A stretch of DNA of 64,000 nt from Pirellulales bacterium (GTDB lineage: Bacteria; Planctomycetota; Planctomycetia; Pirellulales; JAEUIK01). A program made the translations under genes and the position numbers. Below are positions 52,466 to 60,703 of this stretch, one piece after another (the first letter of the stretch is position 1; each line of letters begins with the position of its first letter). Below the pieces are notes generated by a model that was given only the letters and a program-made list of their open reading frames with translations, was not told the origin of the DNA and searched no databases. The stretch lies in contig JAIBBZ010000012.1 of NCBI GenBank assembly GCA_019694435.1, forward strand, positions 1 through 64,000, read 5' to 3'.

Positions 52466-53443
52466 ATGACCGGTCCAACTGCGCACGACGTCGATCTTCA
52501 CGTCCAGGTCGGACGTCTGCGCTTGGCCAACCCGATCCTGGTGGCCAGCGGCACGTTTGGCTATGCCCGCGAAATGGCCGGCATCGTCGACCTCGGCCGC
52601 TTGGGGGGCATCCTTCCCAAGACGATCACGCGGTTGCCACGAGCGGGCAATGCCCCGTGGAGAACCGTCGAAACTACCGGCGGGATGCTCAATTCGATCG
52701 GCCTGGACAACGATGGCGTTGAGGCGTTCATCCAACACCATTTGCCCTACCTGGCCTCGCTGCCGACGGCCACGGTGGTGAGCATCGCGGGCCACGATTA
52801 CGACGAATTCGTGGCGTTGGCCGCGCGGCTCGATGGCCAGCCGGGCGTCGCGGCCCTCGAGCTGAACATCTCCTGTCCCAACGTCAGCGGCGGCGTCGAT
52901 TTCGGCACCGATCCGGCCATGTGTCGGAAAGTTGTCGCGGGCTGCCGCGACGCCTGCAGCGTGCCAGTCTTGGCCAAGCTGACTCCGAATGTGACCAACC
53001 TGGTCGAGATCGCTGCAGCGGCGGCGGACGGCGGCGCCGACGGCATCTCGCTGATCAACACTTGTCTCGGCGTGGCCATAGACTGGCGCCGGCGGCGGAC
53101 CTTGCTGGGTAACGGCATGGGCGGACTCAGCGGTCCGGCCATCAAGCCGATCGCGCTGCGTGCCGTGTACCAAGTCGCGGCCGCGGTCGATGTCCCCTTG
53201 GTCGGCATCGGTGGCATCGCCACGCTCGACGATGTGATGGAGTTCCTCGTGGCTGGTGCCACGGCCGTACAAATCGGCACGGCCAATTTCTATCAACCCC
53301 GTGCGACGATGCAGATTCTCGACGGGTTGCCGGCGGCGCTAGCCGAGCTGGGGGCGCACAAGGTCGCCGACATCGTCGGCACGGTCGCCCGGCCGGGACA
53401 AGCAGTCTGCCGGCCGGCCGGTTCGGCTCCGGCGGCGCACTAG
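52466..53443 (+). CDS. pyrD: Dihydroorotate dehydrogenase, class 1 (1B-like)
   Basis: Oxidises dihydroorotate to orotate with FMN in the cytoplasm. 325 residues from ATG 52466. [17 protein letters not shown], the catalytic loop [17 protein letters not shown] (Cys137 as base), [31 protein letters not shown] and the FMN phosphate site [19 protein letters not shown] are all present. The Cys base and NISCPNV pattern indicate class 1; class 1B enzymes normally need an electron-transfer subunit PyrK, which is not encoded next door. trpS follows 35 bases downstream on the same strand. Confidence 0.95.
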   Translation: MTGPTAHDVDLHVQVGRLRLANPILVASGTFGYAREMAGIVDLGRLGGILPKTITRLPRAGNAPWRTVETTGGMLNSIGLDNDGVEAFIQHHLPYLASLPTATVVSIAGHDYDEFVALAARLDGQPGVAALELNISCPNVSGGVDFGTDPAMCRKVVAGCRDACSVPVLAKLTPNVTNLVEIAAAAADGGADGISLINTCLGVAIDWRRRRTLLGNGMGGLSGPAIKPIALRAVYQVAAAVDVPLVGIGGIATLDDVMEFLVAGATAVQIGTANFYQPRATMQILDGLPAALAELGAHKVADIVGTVARPGQAVCRPAGSAPAAH

Positions 53444-53478
53444 TCACCCGGCCACCTGCCTGCCAGGATAAGGGCATC

Positions 53479-54447
53479 ATGCGAGTTTTATCGGGCATCC
53501 AACCGACGGGCCGTTTCCACTGGGGCAACTATTTTGGCGCCATCCGGCAATACATCGATTTGCAGCATGGCAACGAGGCCTACTACTTCATCGCCAATCT
53601 GCATGCCTTGACCACCGTGCGCGAACGCGAACGGCTGGCCCAGTTGACGCTCGACGCCGCGATCGATTTGCTGGCCCTGGGGCTCGATCCGGAGCATGCA
53701 ATTCTCTTCGTGCAATCCGACGTGCCCGAGGTTAGCGAGTTGTGCTGGCTGCTGATGACCGGTACCTCCATGGGTCTGCTCGAACGCTGCCACGCCTACA
53801 AAGACAAGAAGTCCAAGGGGCTGCAGGCCGACGCGGGACTGTTCACGTACCCCGTGCTGATGGCCGCCGACATCCTGGCCTACGACGCCGATGTGGTCCC
53901 AGTCGGCGAAGACCAGGTGCAGCACATCGAGGTTTGCCGCGATCTGGCCACGAGCTTCAACCACCATTTCGGCGAGACGTTTCGCCTGCCCAAGTCCAAG
54001 GTCTTGGCCAACGCGGCCCGGGTGCCGGGCACCGACGGCGAAAAAATGTCGAAGAGCTACAACAACACGCTCGAGTTGTTCGAGGACGCCAAGGCCCAGC
54101 GCAAGAAGATCATGCGGATCGTCACCGATTCGCGGGCCATGGAAGCCAGCAAAGACCCCGACACCGATCATCTGTACCAGTTGCTGGCCTTGGTCGCCCC
54201 GGCTGAACAATGCGCCGAGGTTGCGGCACTCTATCGCCGGGGTGGGTTCGGCTATGGCGAGATCAAGAAGGCCCTGGCCGACGCCGCGGAACAATACTTC
54301 GCGCCTGCCCGAGCCCGGCGTGAGGAACTTGCGGCCCACCCCCAGCGGATCCGCGAAATTCTGGGCGACGGCGCGGCGCAGGCGCGTCGCAAGGCGGGAG
54401 AAGTGCTCGCCCGGGCGCAGCAGGCCTGTGGTTTGAAGCTCGGCTAA
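53479..54447 (+). CDS. trpS: Tryptophanyl-tRNA synthetase
   Basis: Charges tRNA-Trp. 322 residues, a usual bacterial length. The class I HIGH equivalent is [11 protein letters not shown] (residues 11-21), the KMSKS loop is [10 protein letters not shown] (about 189-198), and [18 protein letters not shown] is a strong TrpS signature. ATG 53479 has an AGGATAAGGG region just upstream. It is probably in a transcript with pyrD and acpS. Confidence 0.97.
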   Translation: MRVLSGIQPTGRFHWGNYFGAIRQYIDLQHGNEAYYFIANLHALTTVRERERLAQLTLDAAIDLLALGLDPEHAILFVQSDVPEVSELCWLLMTGTSMGLLERCHAYKDKKSKGLQADAGLFTYPVLMAADILAYDADVVPVGEDQVQHIEVCRDLATSFNHHFGETFRLPKSKVLANAARVPGTDGEKMSKSYNNTLELFEDAKAQRKKIMRIVTDSRAMEASKDPDTDHLYQLLALVAPAEQCAEVAALYRRGGFGYGEIKKALADAAEQYFAPARARREELAAHPQRIREILGDGAAQARRKAGEVLARAQQACGLKLG

Positions 54448-54491
54448 GCGTCGCCGCCCTGGCGAGCACCGCGTCCGAAGTGAACACGTCC

Positions 54492-54878
54492 ATGCAGCAT
54501 ATCCTCGGCATCGGCACCGACATCACCGAATGCCTGCGCATCGCACAGATGATCGAGCGGCACGGCGAAGTGTTCCTGACGCGCGTCTACACGAGCGACG
54601 AAATCCGCTACTGCCAGAATCGCAAGCAGGCCACGCAACACTTCGCCTCGCGCTGGGCCGCCAAGGAGGCCGTGCTCAAGGCGCTGGGCACCGGCTGGAG
54701 TGCCGGCATTCAATGGCGCGACGTCGAGATCCGCAGCCTCAGGGGCGGCAAACCGAGCGTCCATCTGCAAGGCACTGTGGCTGAAATCGCCGCCGAGCGC
54801 GGGATCGCCACCTGGATGCTCAGCGTCTCACATTGCCGCACACACGCCACGGCGTTCGTGATCGCGCTCGGCGAATAG
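54492..54878 (+). CDS. acpS: Holo-[acyl-carrier-protein] synthase
   Basis: Transfers phosphopantetheine from CoA to ACP. 128 residues from ATG 54492; GTG 54480 would add four. It has ILGIGTDITECLRIA (Mg-binding Asp), HFASRWAAKEAVLKALGTG with the conserved Glu and Lys, and MLSVSHCRTHATAFVIA at the C-terminus. Length is normal. It ends 19 bases before the convergent topA stop. Confidence 0.95.
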   Translation: MQHILGIGTDITECLRIAQMIERHGEVFLTRVYTSDEIRYCQNRKQATQHFASRWAAKEAVLKALGTGWSAGIQWRDVEIRSLRGGKPSVHLQGTVAEIAAERGIATWMLSVSHCRTHATAFVIALGE

Positions 54879-54897
54879 CCGGGGCGGCCGGACCGCA

Positions 54898-57636
54898 CTA
54901 TTTCTTGCCCGACTTGGCCGGGCGGCGCGCAGCGGCCTTCTTGGCGGTTTTCTTCTTGGCCGCCGGCGGCGCGGTCGAATCGACGTTGGACGCCGCAGCC
55001 GCGGGTTTGGCCTTGGGCGTGAAGGTCTTGCGACGGGCGGCGCCTTTCTTCGGCGGACCCATCGCCGCGCGGGCCGCGAGCAATTCCAGCGCGGCCGCCA
55101 GCGTCAGGTCCTCGGCCTTCTGCTCCTTGGGCAATGAGGCATTGGTGGTCCCGTCGCTCACGTACAGTCCGTATCGTCCGTTGAGCACTTGTACCGGCTG
55201 CTTCGTCACCGGCGACTCTTCGAGCATGCGGACGACCTGCACCTGGCCGAAGCCGCGCCGTGCCGCCTTGGGCTGCGCGAGCAATTCCAGGGCCTGCTGT
55301 TCGGTCACATCCAGAATCGAGATCGATTCGGGCAAGCTGCGCGTCTCGTTGCCGCATTTCACATAGGGTCCGAAGCGGCCGTTCGACGCCACGATCGCTT
55401 CGCCCGTCGTTGGGTGCACGCCCAAGGTCCGCGGCAGCGACAACAGCCGCAGCGCCATTTCGAGGGTCACATCCTGGGGCTGCATGCCGCGCAACAGCGA
55501 CGCGTTCTTCGGCTTCTCTTCGTCTTCCGTCGTCCCACGCTGCACATAGGGCCCGAAGCGCCCCGTCTTGAGAAACACGGGCTTGCCGGTTTCCGGACAA
55601 AATCCCAACGGCTCTTCGGCCGCGGCCGCCTGGCTCAACAACTTGAGCGCCGAGTCCAGGTTCACTTCGTCGGGCGCCGTGCCCTCGGGCAGGCTGGCCC
55701 GGCGCTCGCCCTGCTCGAGGAACGGCCCAAACCGGCCCACGCGCACAACGATTTCGCCCTCCGGGCCGTCGACGCCGGGAATCCGGGCGATGGGTATACG
55801 GTTCACATGCCGCGCATCGATCGTGTCGACTTTCTTCTCGAGCTGGGTCTTCAATCCCGGCTGGCCATTGCCGTAATAGAACCGGCGGAGATAGTCGACG
55901 CGTTCGGCCTCGCCGCGGCTGATCGCGTCGAGGTCGTCTTCCATTTGCGCCGTGAACTGGTAGTCGACCAGCTTCGGCAGGTGCTGTTCAAGCAGATTCG
56001 CCACGGCGAACGCGGTCCAGGTTGGCACCAGCGCGTTGCCGCGCTTGAACACGTAGTCGCGCGCCAGAATCGTGTCGATGATGGCTGCGTAGGTGCTCGG
56101 CCGCCCGATCCCGAGTTCTTCCAGCGATTTGGTCAGCGTCGCCTCGGTGTATCGCGCCGGGGGCTGCGTCGTGTGCGATTTGCTGGAAAGATCCAGGCAG
56201 CGGAGCTGCTCGCCGACTGCGACGCTGGGGAGCACTGTCTCGCGGTCGGCCAGCTCGGCTTGCGGGTCGTCGGCGCCCTCAACGTAGGCCCGCAGATATC
56301 CGGCGAAGTCGATCGTCTTACCGCCCACCTGAAACAGCGCCCCGGCACCTTCGACCTCGATCGAAATCCGCCGGCCGCGCGAGTCGGCCATCTGGCTGGC
56401 AACGGTCCGCTTCCAGATCAGGTCGTAGAGCTTGAATTCGTCTTCGTCGAGGCGGCCACGCAGCGTCTCGGGCAGCGGAAACGGATGACCCGCCGGACGA
56501 ATCGCTTCGTGAGCCTCTTGCGCGTTCTTGACCTTGGTCTGGTAGCTCCGGGCCTGGTCGGGCAGATACTCGCGACCATATTGCGAGGCCACGAGGTCGC
56601 GCGCCGCTTCGACCGCCACCTTGGCCAGGTTCGTCGAGTCGGTACGCATGTAAGTAATGTGCCCGTTCTCGTACAGGCTTTGCGCGGCCTTCATTGTCCG
56701 CCGCGCCGTAAACCGCAACTTGCGGTTGGCCTCTTGCTGCAGGGTGCTGGTCGTGAACGGGGGGTAGGGCTTCGACGTGTAGGGCTTGTCGTCGAGCGAA
56801 ATCACCCGGAATTCGGCGGTTGCCAGTCGCTCAGCCAGCGCCTTGGCCCGGGTCTCGTCGAGCAGCACGCATTGCGGATTCTTGAGCCGGCCCGTGGCAG
56901 GGTCGAAATCACGGGCGCTGGGCACCGACTGCCCGTCGACGCTCACCAGCTCGGCCTGAAACTCCTCGCCCGACAGCTTGGCAAACCGGCCGAGCAAGTC
57001 CCAATACGTGGCCGAGACAAACGCCATGCGCTCGCGTTCGCGATCGACGATCAACCGCACGGCGACGCTTTGCACGCGGCCCGCCGACAGCCGCGGCTTG
57101 ATCTTGCGCCACAGCAGCGGCGAGACCTCGTAGCCGTAGAGCCGGTCGACGATGCGGCGCGTCTCTTGGGCCTGGACCAATGCTTCGTCGATCCCACGGG
57201 GCTGGGAGACCGCCTCGTCGATGGCTTCCTTGGTGATTTCGTGAAACACCAGCCGTTTGACGGGCACCTTGGGCTGCAGCAGCTCGTGCAGGTGCCAACT
57301 GATGGCCTCACCTTCGCGGTCTTCGTCCGTCGCCAGATACAGGGCCGACGCCTCTTTGAGCAAATCCTTGAGCTTGCGGACTTGTTGCGTCTTGCCCGGC
57401 GGGATGACGTACACCGGGTCGAAGTCGCTCTTGACGTTGACGCCCAGGTAAGCCCAGTCCTCGCCCTTGTACTTGGCGGGAACCTGCTTGGCGCCCTCGG
57501 GCAGGTCGCGGACGTGGCCGATGCTGGCCTCGATGATGTAACCGTCGCCAAGAAACCGCTTGATCGTCCGCGCCTTGGCAGGCGATTCGACGATCATCAG
57601 GGGCTTTCCAGGCTTGGCAGCCGATGCTTTCGCCAT
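54898..57636 (-). CDS. topA: DNA topoisomerase I (type IA) with repeat-type C-terminus
   Basis: Relaxes negative supercoils. 912 residues. The Toprim domain begins LMIVESPAKARTIKRFLG and holds the acidic LATDEDREGEAISW. The active-site Tyr is about residue 329 in GHITYMRTDSTN. The C-terminus has no zinc fingers; instead there are at least four copies of a short repeat (VRVGRFGPFLEQG, LKTGRFGPYVQRG, VASNGRFGPYVKCG, LNGRYGLYVSDG). A Lys/Ala/Pro tail resembling histone H1 follows (AAKKKTAKKAAARRPAKSGK). This C-terminal plan is like that of actinobacterial and cyanobacterial TopA. It is divergent from the PpiD-like gene. Confidence 0.96.
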   Translation of the reverse strand: MAKASAAKPGKPLMIVESPAKARTIKRFLGDGYIIEASIGHVRDLPEGAKQVPAKYKGEDWAYLGVNVKSDFDPVYVIPPGKTQQVRKLKDLLKEASALYLATDEDREGEAISWHLHELLQPKVPVKRLVFHEITKEAIDEAVSQPRGIDEALVQAQETRRIVDRLYGYEVSPLLWRKIKPRLSAGRVQSVAVRLIVDRERERMAFVSATYWDLLGRFAKLSGEEFQAELVSVDGQSVPSARDFDPATGRLKNPQCVLLDETRAKALAERLATAEFRVISLDDKPYTSKPYPPFTTSTLQQEANRKLRFTARRTMKAAQSLYENGHITYMRTDSTNLAKVAVEAARDLVASQYGREYLPDQARSYQTKVKNAQEAHEAIRPAGHPFPLPETLRGRLDEDEFKLYDLIWKRTVASQMADSRGRRISIEVEGAGALFQVGGKTIDFAGYLRAYVEGADDPQAELADRETVLPSVAVGEQLRCLDLSSKSHTTQPPARYTEATLTKSLEELGIGRPSTYAAIIDTILARDYVFKRGNALVPTWTAFAVANLLEQHLPKLVDYQFTAQMEDDLDAISRGEAERVDYLRRFYYGNGQPGLKTQLEKKVDTIDARHVNRIPIARIPGVDGPEGEIVVRVGRFGPFLEQGERRASLPEGTAPDEVNLDSALKLLSQAAAAEEPLGFCPETGKPVFLKTGRFGPYVQRGTTEDEEKPKNASLLRGMQPQDVTLEMALRLLSLPRTLGVHPTTGEAIVASNGRFGPYVKCGNETRSLPESISILDVTEQQALELLAQPKAARRGFGQVQVVRMLEESPVTKQPVQVLNGRYGLYVSDGTTNASLPKEQKAEDLTLAAALELLAARAAMGPPKKGAARRKTFTPKAKPAAAASNVDSTAPPAAKKKTAKKAAARRPAKSGKK

Positions 57637-58048
57637 GATCGGTGCAACCGGCTCGGTGGCCGGCGAGTGCTCAGGTGTAAAACAGGGGGCTTCCGGTCGG
57701 CGCGTCCCTAGGTATCAGCCGCGCGGACCCCAAAACCACAGTCGCTCCCCGCGGGGCGGAATGACTGCTGCAAGTGAACCCACGCGCGCCGCGACGGGCC
57801 CGACAGCCGTTACAGCCGGCCGCCCCGCTGAGTCCCTTCGATCGTCTGCGCCTGCCCGCGGCCGCCGTTCGCTCCAGGCGGAGTCGAATCGACGCGAGTC
57901 CCTGTTGGGATTGCGTTTAGGTCGACTCCTCCTACAATCACGATCGTGCGGGGGACCCTTGTCCGCCGCTCACTGTTAATCTTCTCAGCGGCTGGCTGTC
58001 AAGCACTTTGGCCAGTCGTGCCCCCCTCCCCCTAGGGTCTCAATACGC
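57637..58048. promoter_or_regulatory. Divergent intergenic region between topA and the PpiD-like gene
   Basis: 412 bases. Supercoiling-sensitive promoters are common for topA, but no clear promoter elements were recognised. A weak imperfect hairpin (gccgct/agcggc near 57965-57992) lies about 60 bases before the rightward ATG. No gene is credible here. Confidence 0.35.
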
Positions 58049-60511
58049 ATGGCGAGTCCGTTTAACGTCTTTCGCCGCAACCAAAAGATCATGCTGGCCG
58101 TGCTCGGGATCATGGCCATGTTCGCCTTCGTGTTCATCCCGATCATGATGAGGCTGGCCGAAGACAAGCCCAAGGGCGAGGGGTTGGCCGTCACGACCAA
58201 GTACGGCCCCATCACCGAGCAACAGCTCGGTTCGATGGTCCGAAACCGCCAGGTGCTCAACGAGTTCTTCGGAAGCCTGATGCGGCAAACCATCAACGTC
58301 ATGCAGCAGAAGGGCCAGCAGCCGCAAGCCATTCAGATGTATGCATTTCAGACCGAGCGGGGACTGTTCGAGCGCGGCTTGCTCGGCGACCCGTCCGAAG
58401 AATCGGTTCTGAATTCGCTGATCCTCGCGCGTAGGGCCGAGGAAATGGGCATCGTCATCAGCGATCTGGAATTGAACAAGTTCCTGATCCGATTGACGCA
58501 AAACCAGCTTACTTCCGATCAGATCACGCAGGTGATCACCAGCCTGCGCGCCACACCGAAGCAGATGTTCAACGTCATGCGGCAGGAGATGCTCTCAGCG
58601 AAACTGCAGGAGCTGTTCTCCTATTCGCTGCAGAGCGGCTACACGCCGGCGCAACGTTGGGATTATTTCCGTCGACTTCGGCGGCGTGCCTCGGCCGAAG
58701 TGGCCGCCGTGCCCGTGGCGCAGTTCGTTACCCAGGTGCCCGAACCAACCGAGGCGGAGCTCGTCAAGTTCTTCGAAAGCCGCAAAGAGGCCTATCCTGA
58801 GCCCGGCTCGCCGAAGTTCGGATTCCACCACCCGAAGCGAGCCAACCTGCAATACTTCCGAGCCGAGTATGAGAAGTTTCTCGACAAGGACGCGATCACC
58901 GTAGAGGAAATCGCTGCCCATTACGAGAAGTTCAAGGACACTCGCTATCTGTGGACCCAAGAGGACTTTTTCGCGCCGCCGGTAACAACCGAGGCGCCGC
59001 AAGACGAGCCGGCCGGCGAACAGCCCGCATCGACGAGCGAAGCCCCGCCCGAAACACCGGCCGGGACAGAGCCGCAGGCCACCACAGAACCGCCCGCAGA
59101 CACCCCGGCAGGCGATACGCCCAGTGAGCCGACGGATGCACCGGCCGAGCCGGCCCCCCAGTCGGAAGGCACTTCCGAGCAGGAAGCTCCGCAGACACCT
59201 GAATCGCCATCGCCGATGGCCGTGCGCGGTGGCCTGCTAAGGGCACTCCCCCTTGCACTGCTCAAGACGGTCCTGTTGCAAGATCCGCCGACAGCCACCG
59301 ATTCGCCTGCCGCGACCGAACCTCCCGTGGCGACGGAACCTCCGGCAGCCACCGAGCCGCCGGTGGCCACGACCCCAGCCGAGGGCACGGCCCCTGCTGA
59401 AAGCACCCCTCCTGCACAGACACCGGAGACGCCTGCCCCAACCACTGCTGGCGGCGCTCCCCCAGGCTCAGTGCCGGCGACAACTCCGGCTGTGCCCGTG
59501 CTTCGACTCGAAGATCTGGCCGTCGACTACACGCTGCCGCAAGACGTTCGAGAAGGCCCGAATCCTAAATACGACCCCTTGTGGAAGGTGGAAGACCGCA
59601 TCCGTGAAGAGCTCGCCAATGAAAAGGCGACCGAAAAGATGCGGCAGGCGCTCGAACCGCTCCGCAGCGAGATGGAGACCTACGCCGAGGCGCGGCTCCG
59701 CTGGAGCCTGGATCAAGACCGGAAAGAAACCTCGCAGGAGCCGGTCCCGCTCGACTTTGCCGCCCTCGCGGCGCAACACCCGGGCATCAGCTCCGGCGCG
59801 ACCGGTTTGGTGTCGGCCGCCGAGTTACAGCAGATCGACGGCATCGGCCGCGCCGCGACCGACAACGGCCAATCGATCGTCGAAAGCGTGTTCGCCAATG
59901 TACGCACTTACTCCACACAATATGTGCAAGACCAGGCCGGAAACCGTTACATCTTCTGGGTCAGCGAGTCGACCGCAGACCAGATTCCGACGTTTGCCGA
60001 GGCGAAGGCCGAGGTGCTGAAGGCCTGGAAGTTCGAGCAGGCCCGGCCGCTGGCCCGTAAGGCCGCCGAGGCCCTCGCCGCGAAGGCGCAGTCGGCCGCG
60101 TCACTCAAGGAAGGCCTGGCCTCGGACCCGAACATCAAGGTCGAGTTGACGGGCAGCTTTAGCTGGATGACGGAAGGGGGGGTACCGTTCCAGACCGCGC
60201 AGGTGCCTCCGCGGATCAGCCAGGTGCCCAACGTCGATCAACCCGGCAACGAATTCATGTTGGACGTCTTTCGTCTGGCCGAGGGCGAGACGGGCGTTGC
60301 GATGAACGGTCCCGAGAGCGTGGCCTACGTCGTGCGAGTTCTGCAATACGAGCCGAGCGAGGTCGTGCTGCGCGAGAGGTTCTTGGCCGAGCAACTTTCG
60401 ACCTACACCAACGCCGGGCGGCCCGAACAGCGCGATGTCTACCTGGCCTGGGTCGATCAGATCAAGTCCGACGCGGGCGTGTCTTGGGTGCGCCAGCCGC
60501 TGATGCGGTAA
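58049..60511 (+). CDS. Membrane-anchored PpiD/SurA-like protein with long disordered linker
   Basis: 820 residues. One N-terminal membrane segment (KIMLAVLGIMAMFAFVFIP, about 14-32) follows a short basic cytoplasmic start, as in PpiD. Residues 45-210 form a helical SurA_N-like chaperone region. From about 311 to 480 the chain is a Pro/Thr/Glu/Ala linker with tandem PPVATEPPAATEPPVATTP-type repeats, interrupted at about 390-412 by a hydrophobic stretch (VRGGLLRALPLALLKTVLLQ). The C-terminal 300 residues are helical, again PpiD-like. No complete parvulin PPIase domain was recognised, so it is more likely a periplasmic chaperone than an isomerase. A strong terminator follows. Confidence 0.75.
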   Translation: MASPFNVFRRNQKIMLAVLGIMAMFAFVFIPIMMRLAEDKPKGEGLAVTTKYGPITEQQLGSMVRNRQVLNEFFGSLMRQTINVMQQKGQQPQAIQMYAFQTERGLFERGLLGDPSEESVLNSLILARRAEEMGIVISDLELNKFLIRLTQNQLTSDQITQVITSLRATPKQMFNVMRQEMLSAKLQELFSYSLQSGYTPAQRWDYFRRLRRRASAEVAAVPVAQFVTQVPEPTEAELVKFFESRKEAYPEPGSPKFGFHHPKRANLQYFRAEYEKFLDKDAITVEEIAAHYEKFKDTRYLWTQEDFFAPPVTTEAPQDEPAGEQPASTSEAPPETPAGTEPQATTEPPADTPAGDTPSEPTDAPAEPAPQSEGTSEQEAPQTPESPSPMAVRGGLLRALPLALLKTVLLQDPPTATDSPAATEPPVATEPPAATEPPVATTPAEGTAPAESTPPAQTPETPAPTTAGGAPPGSVPATTPAVPVLRLEDLAVDYTLPQDVREGPNPKYDPLWKVEDRIREELANEKATEKMRQALEPLRSEMETYAEARLRWSLDQDRKETSQEPVPLDFAALAAQHPGISSGATGLVSAAELQQIDGIGRAATDNGQSIVESVFANVRTYSTQYVQDQAGNRYIFWVSESTADQIPTFAEAKAEVLKAWKFEQARPLARKAAEALAAKAQSAASLKEGLASDPNIKVELTGSFSWMTEGGVPFQTAQVPPRISQVPNVDQPGNEFMLDVFRLAEGETGVAMNGPESVAYVVRVLQYEPSEVVLRERFLAEQLSTYTNAGRPEQRDVYLAWVDQIKSDAGVSWVRQPLMR

Positions 60512-60618
60512 CTGAGTCGGCTCCGCGGACGCGGCGGCTGAGTTCGTACGCCCCGGCTCCTATCGCACAGCACCCCGTCCGATAACAAAGAGCCCAATAA
60601 CAAAGAGCCAAAGAGCAA

Positions 60619-60661
60619 GGCCGGCGCCGAACGAATGCGGTTCGGCACCGGCCTGTTTTTT
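60619..60661 (+). terminator. Rho-independent terminator after the PpiD-like gene
   Basis: A 14-base stem (GGCCGGCGCCGAAC paired with GTTCGGCACCGGCC, one mismatch) and a 7-base loop are followed by TGTTTTTT. It lies 107 bases after the stop, between two convergent genes. Just upstream, ataacaaagagcc is present twice (about 60582-60609). Confidence 0.92.
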
Positions 60662-60703
60662 GCTGCGGCCGTCTTACGCTGCGACGTTCGAGCAAGCCGT
60701 GGA

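Noticed and set aside
57961-57996. Possible hairpin with gccgct/agcggc arms
   Set aside because: Only six pairs with a long loop, no T-run; too weak to call a terminator or operator.
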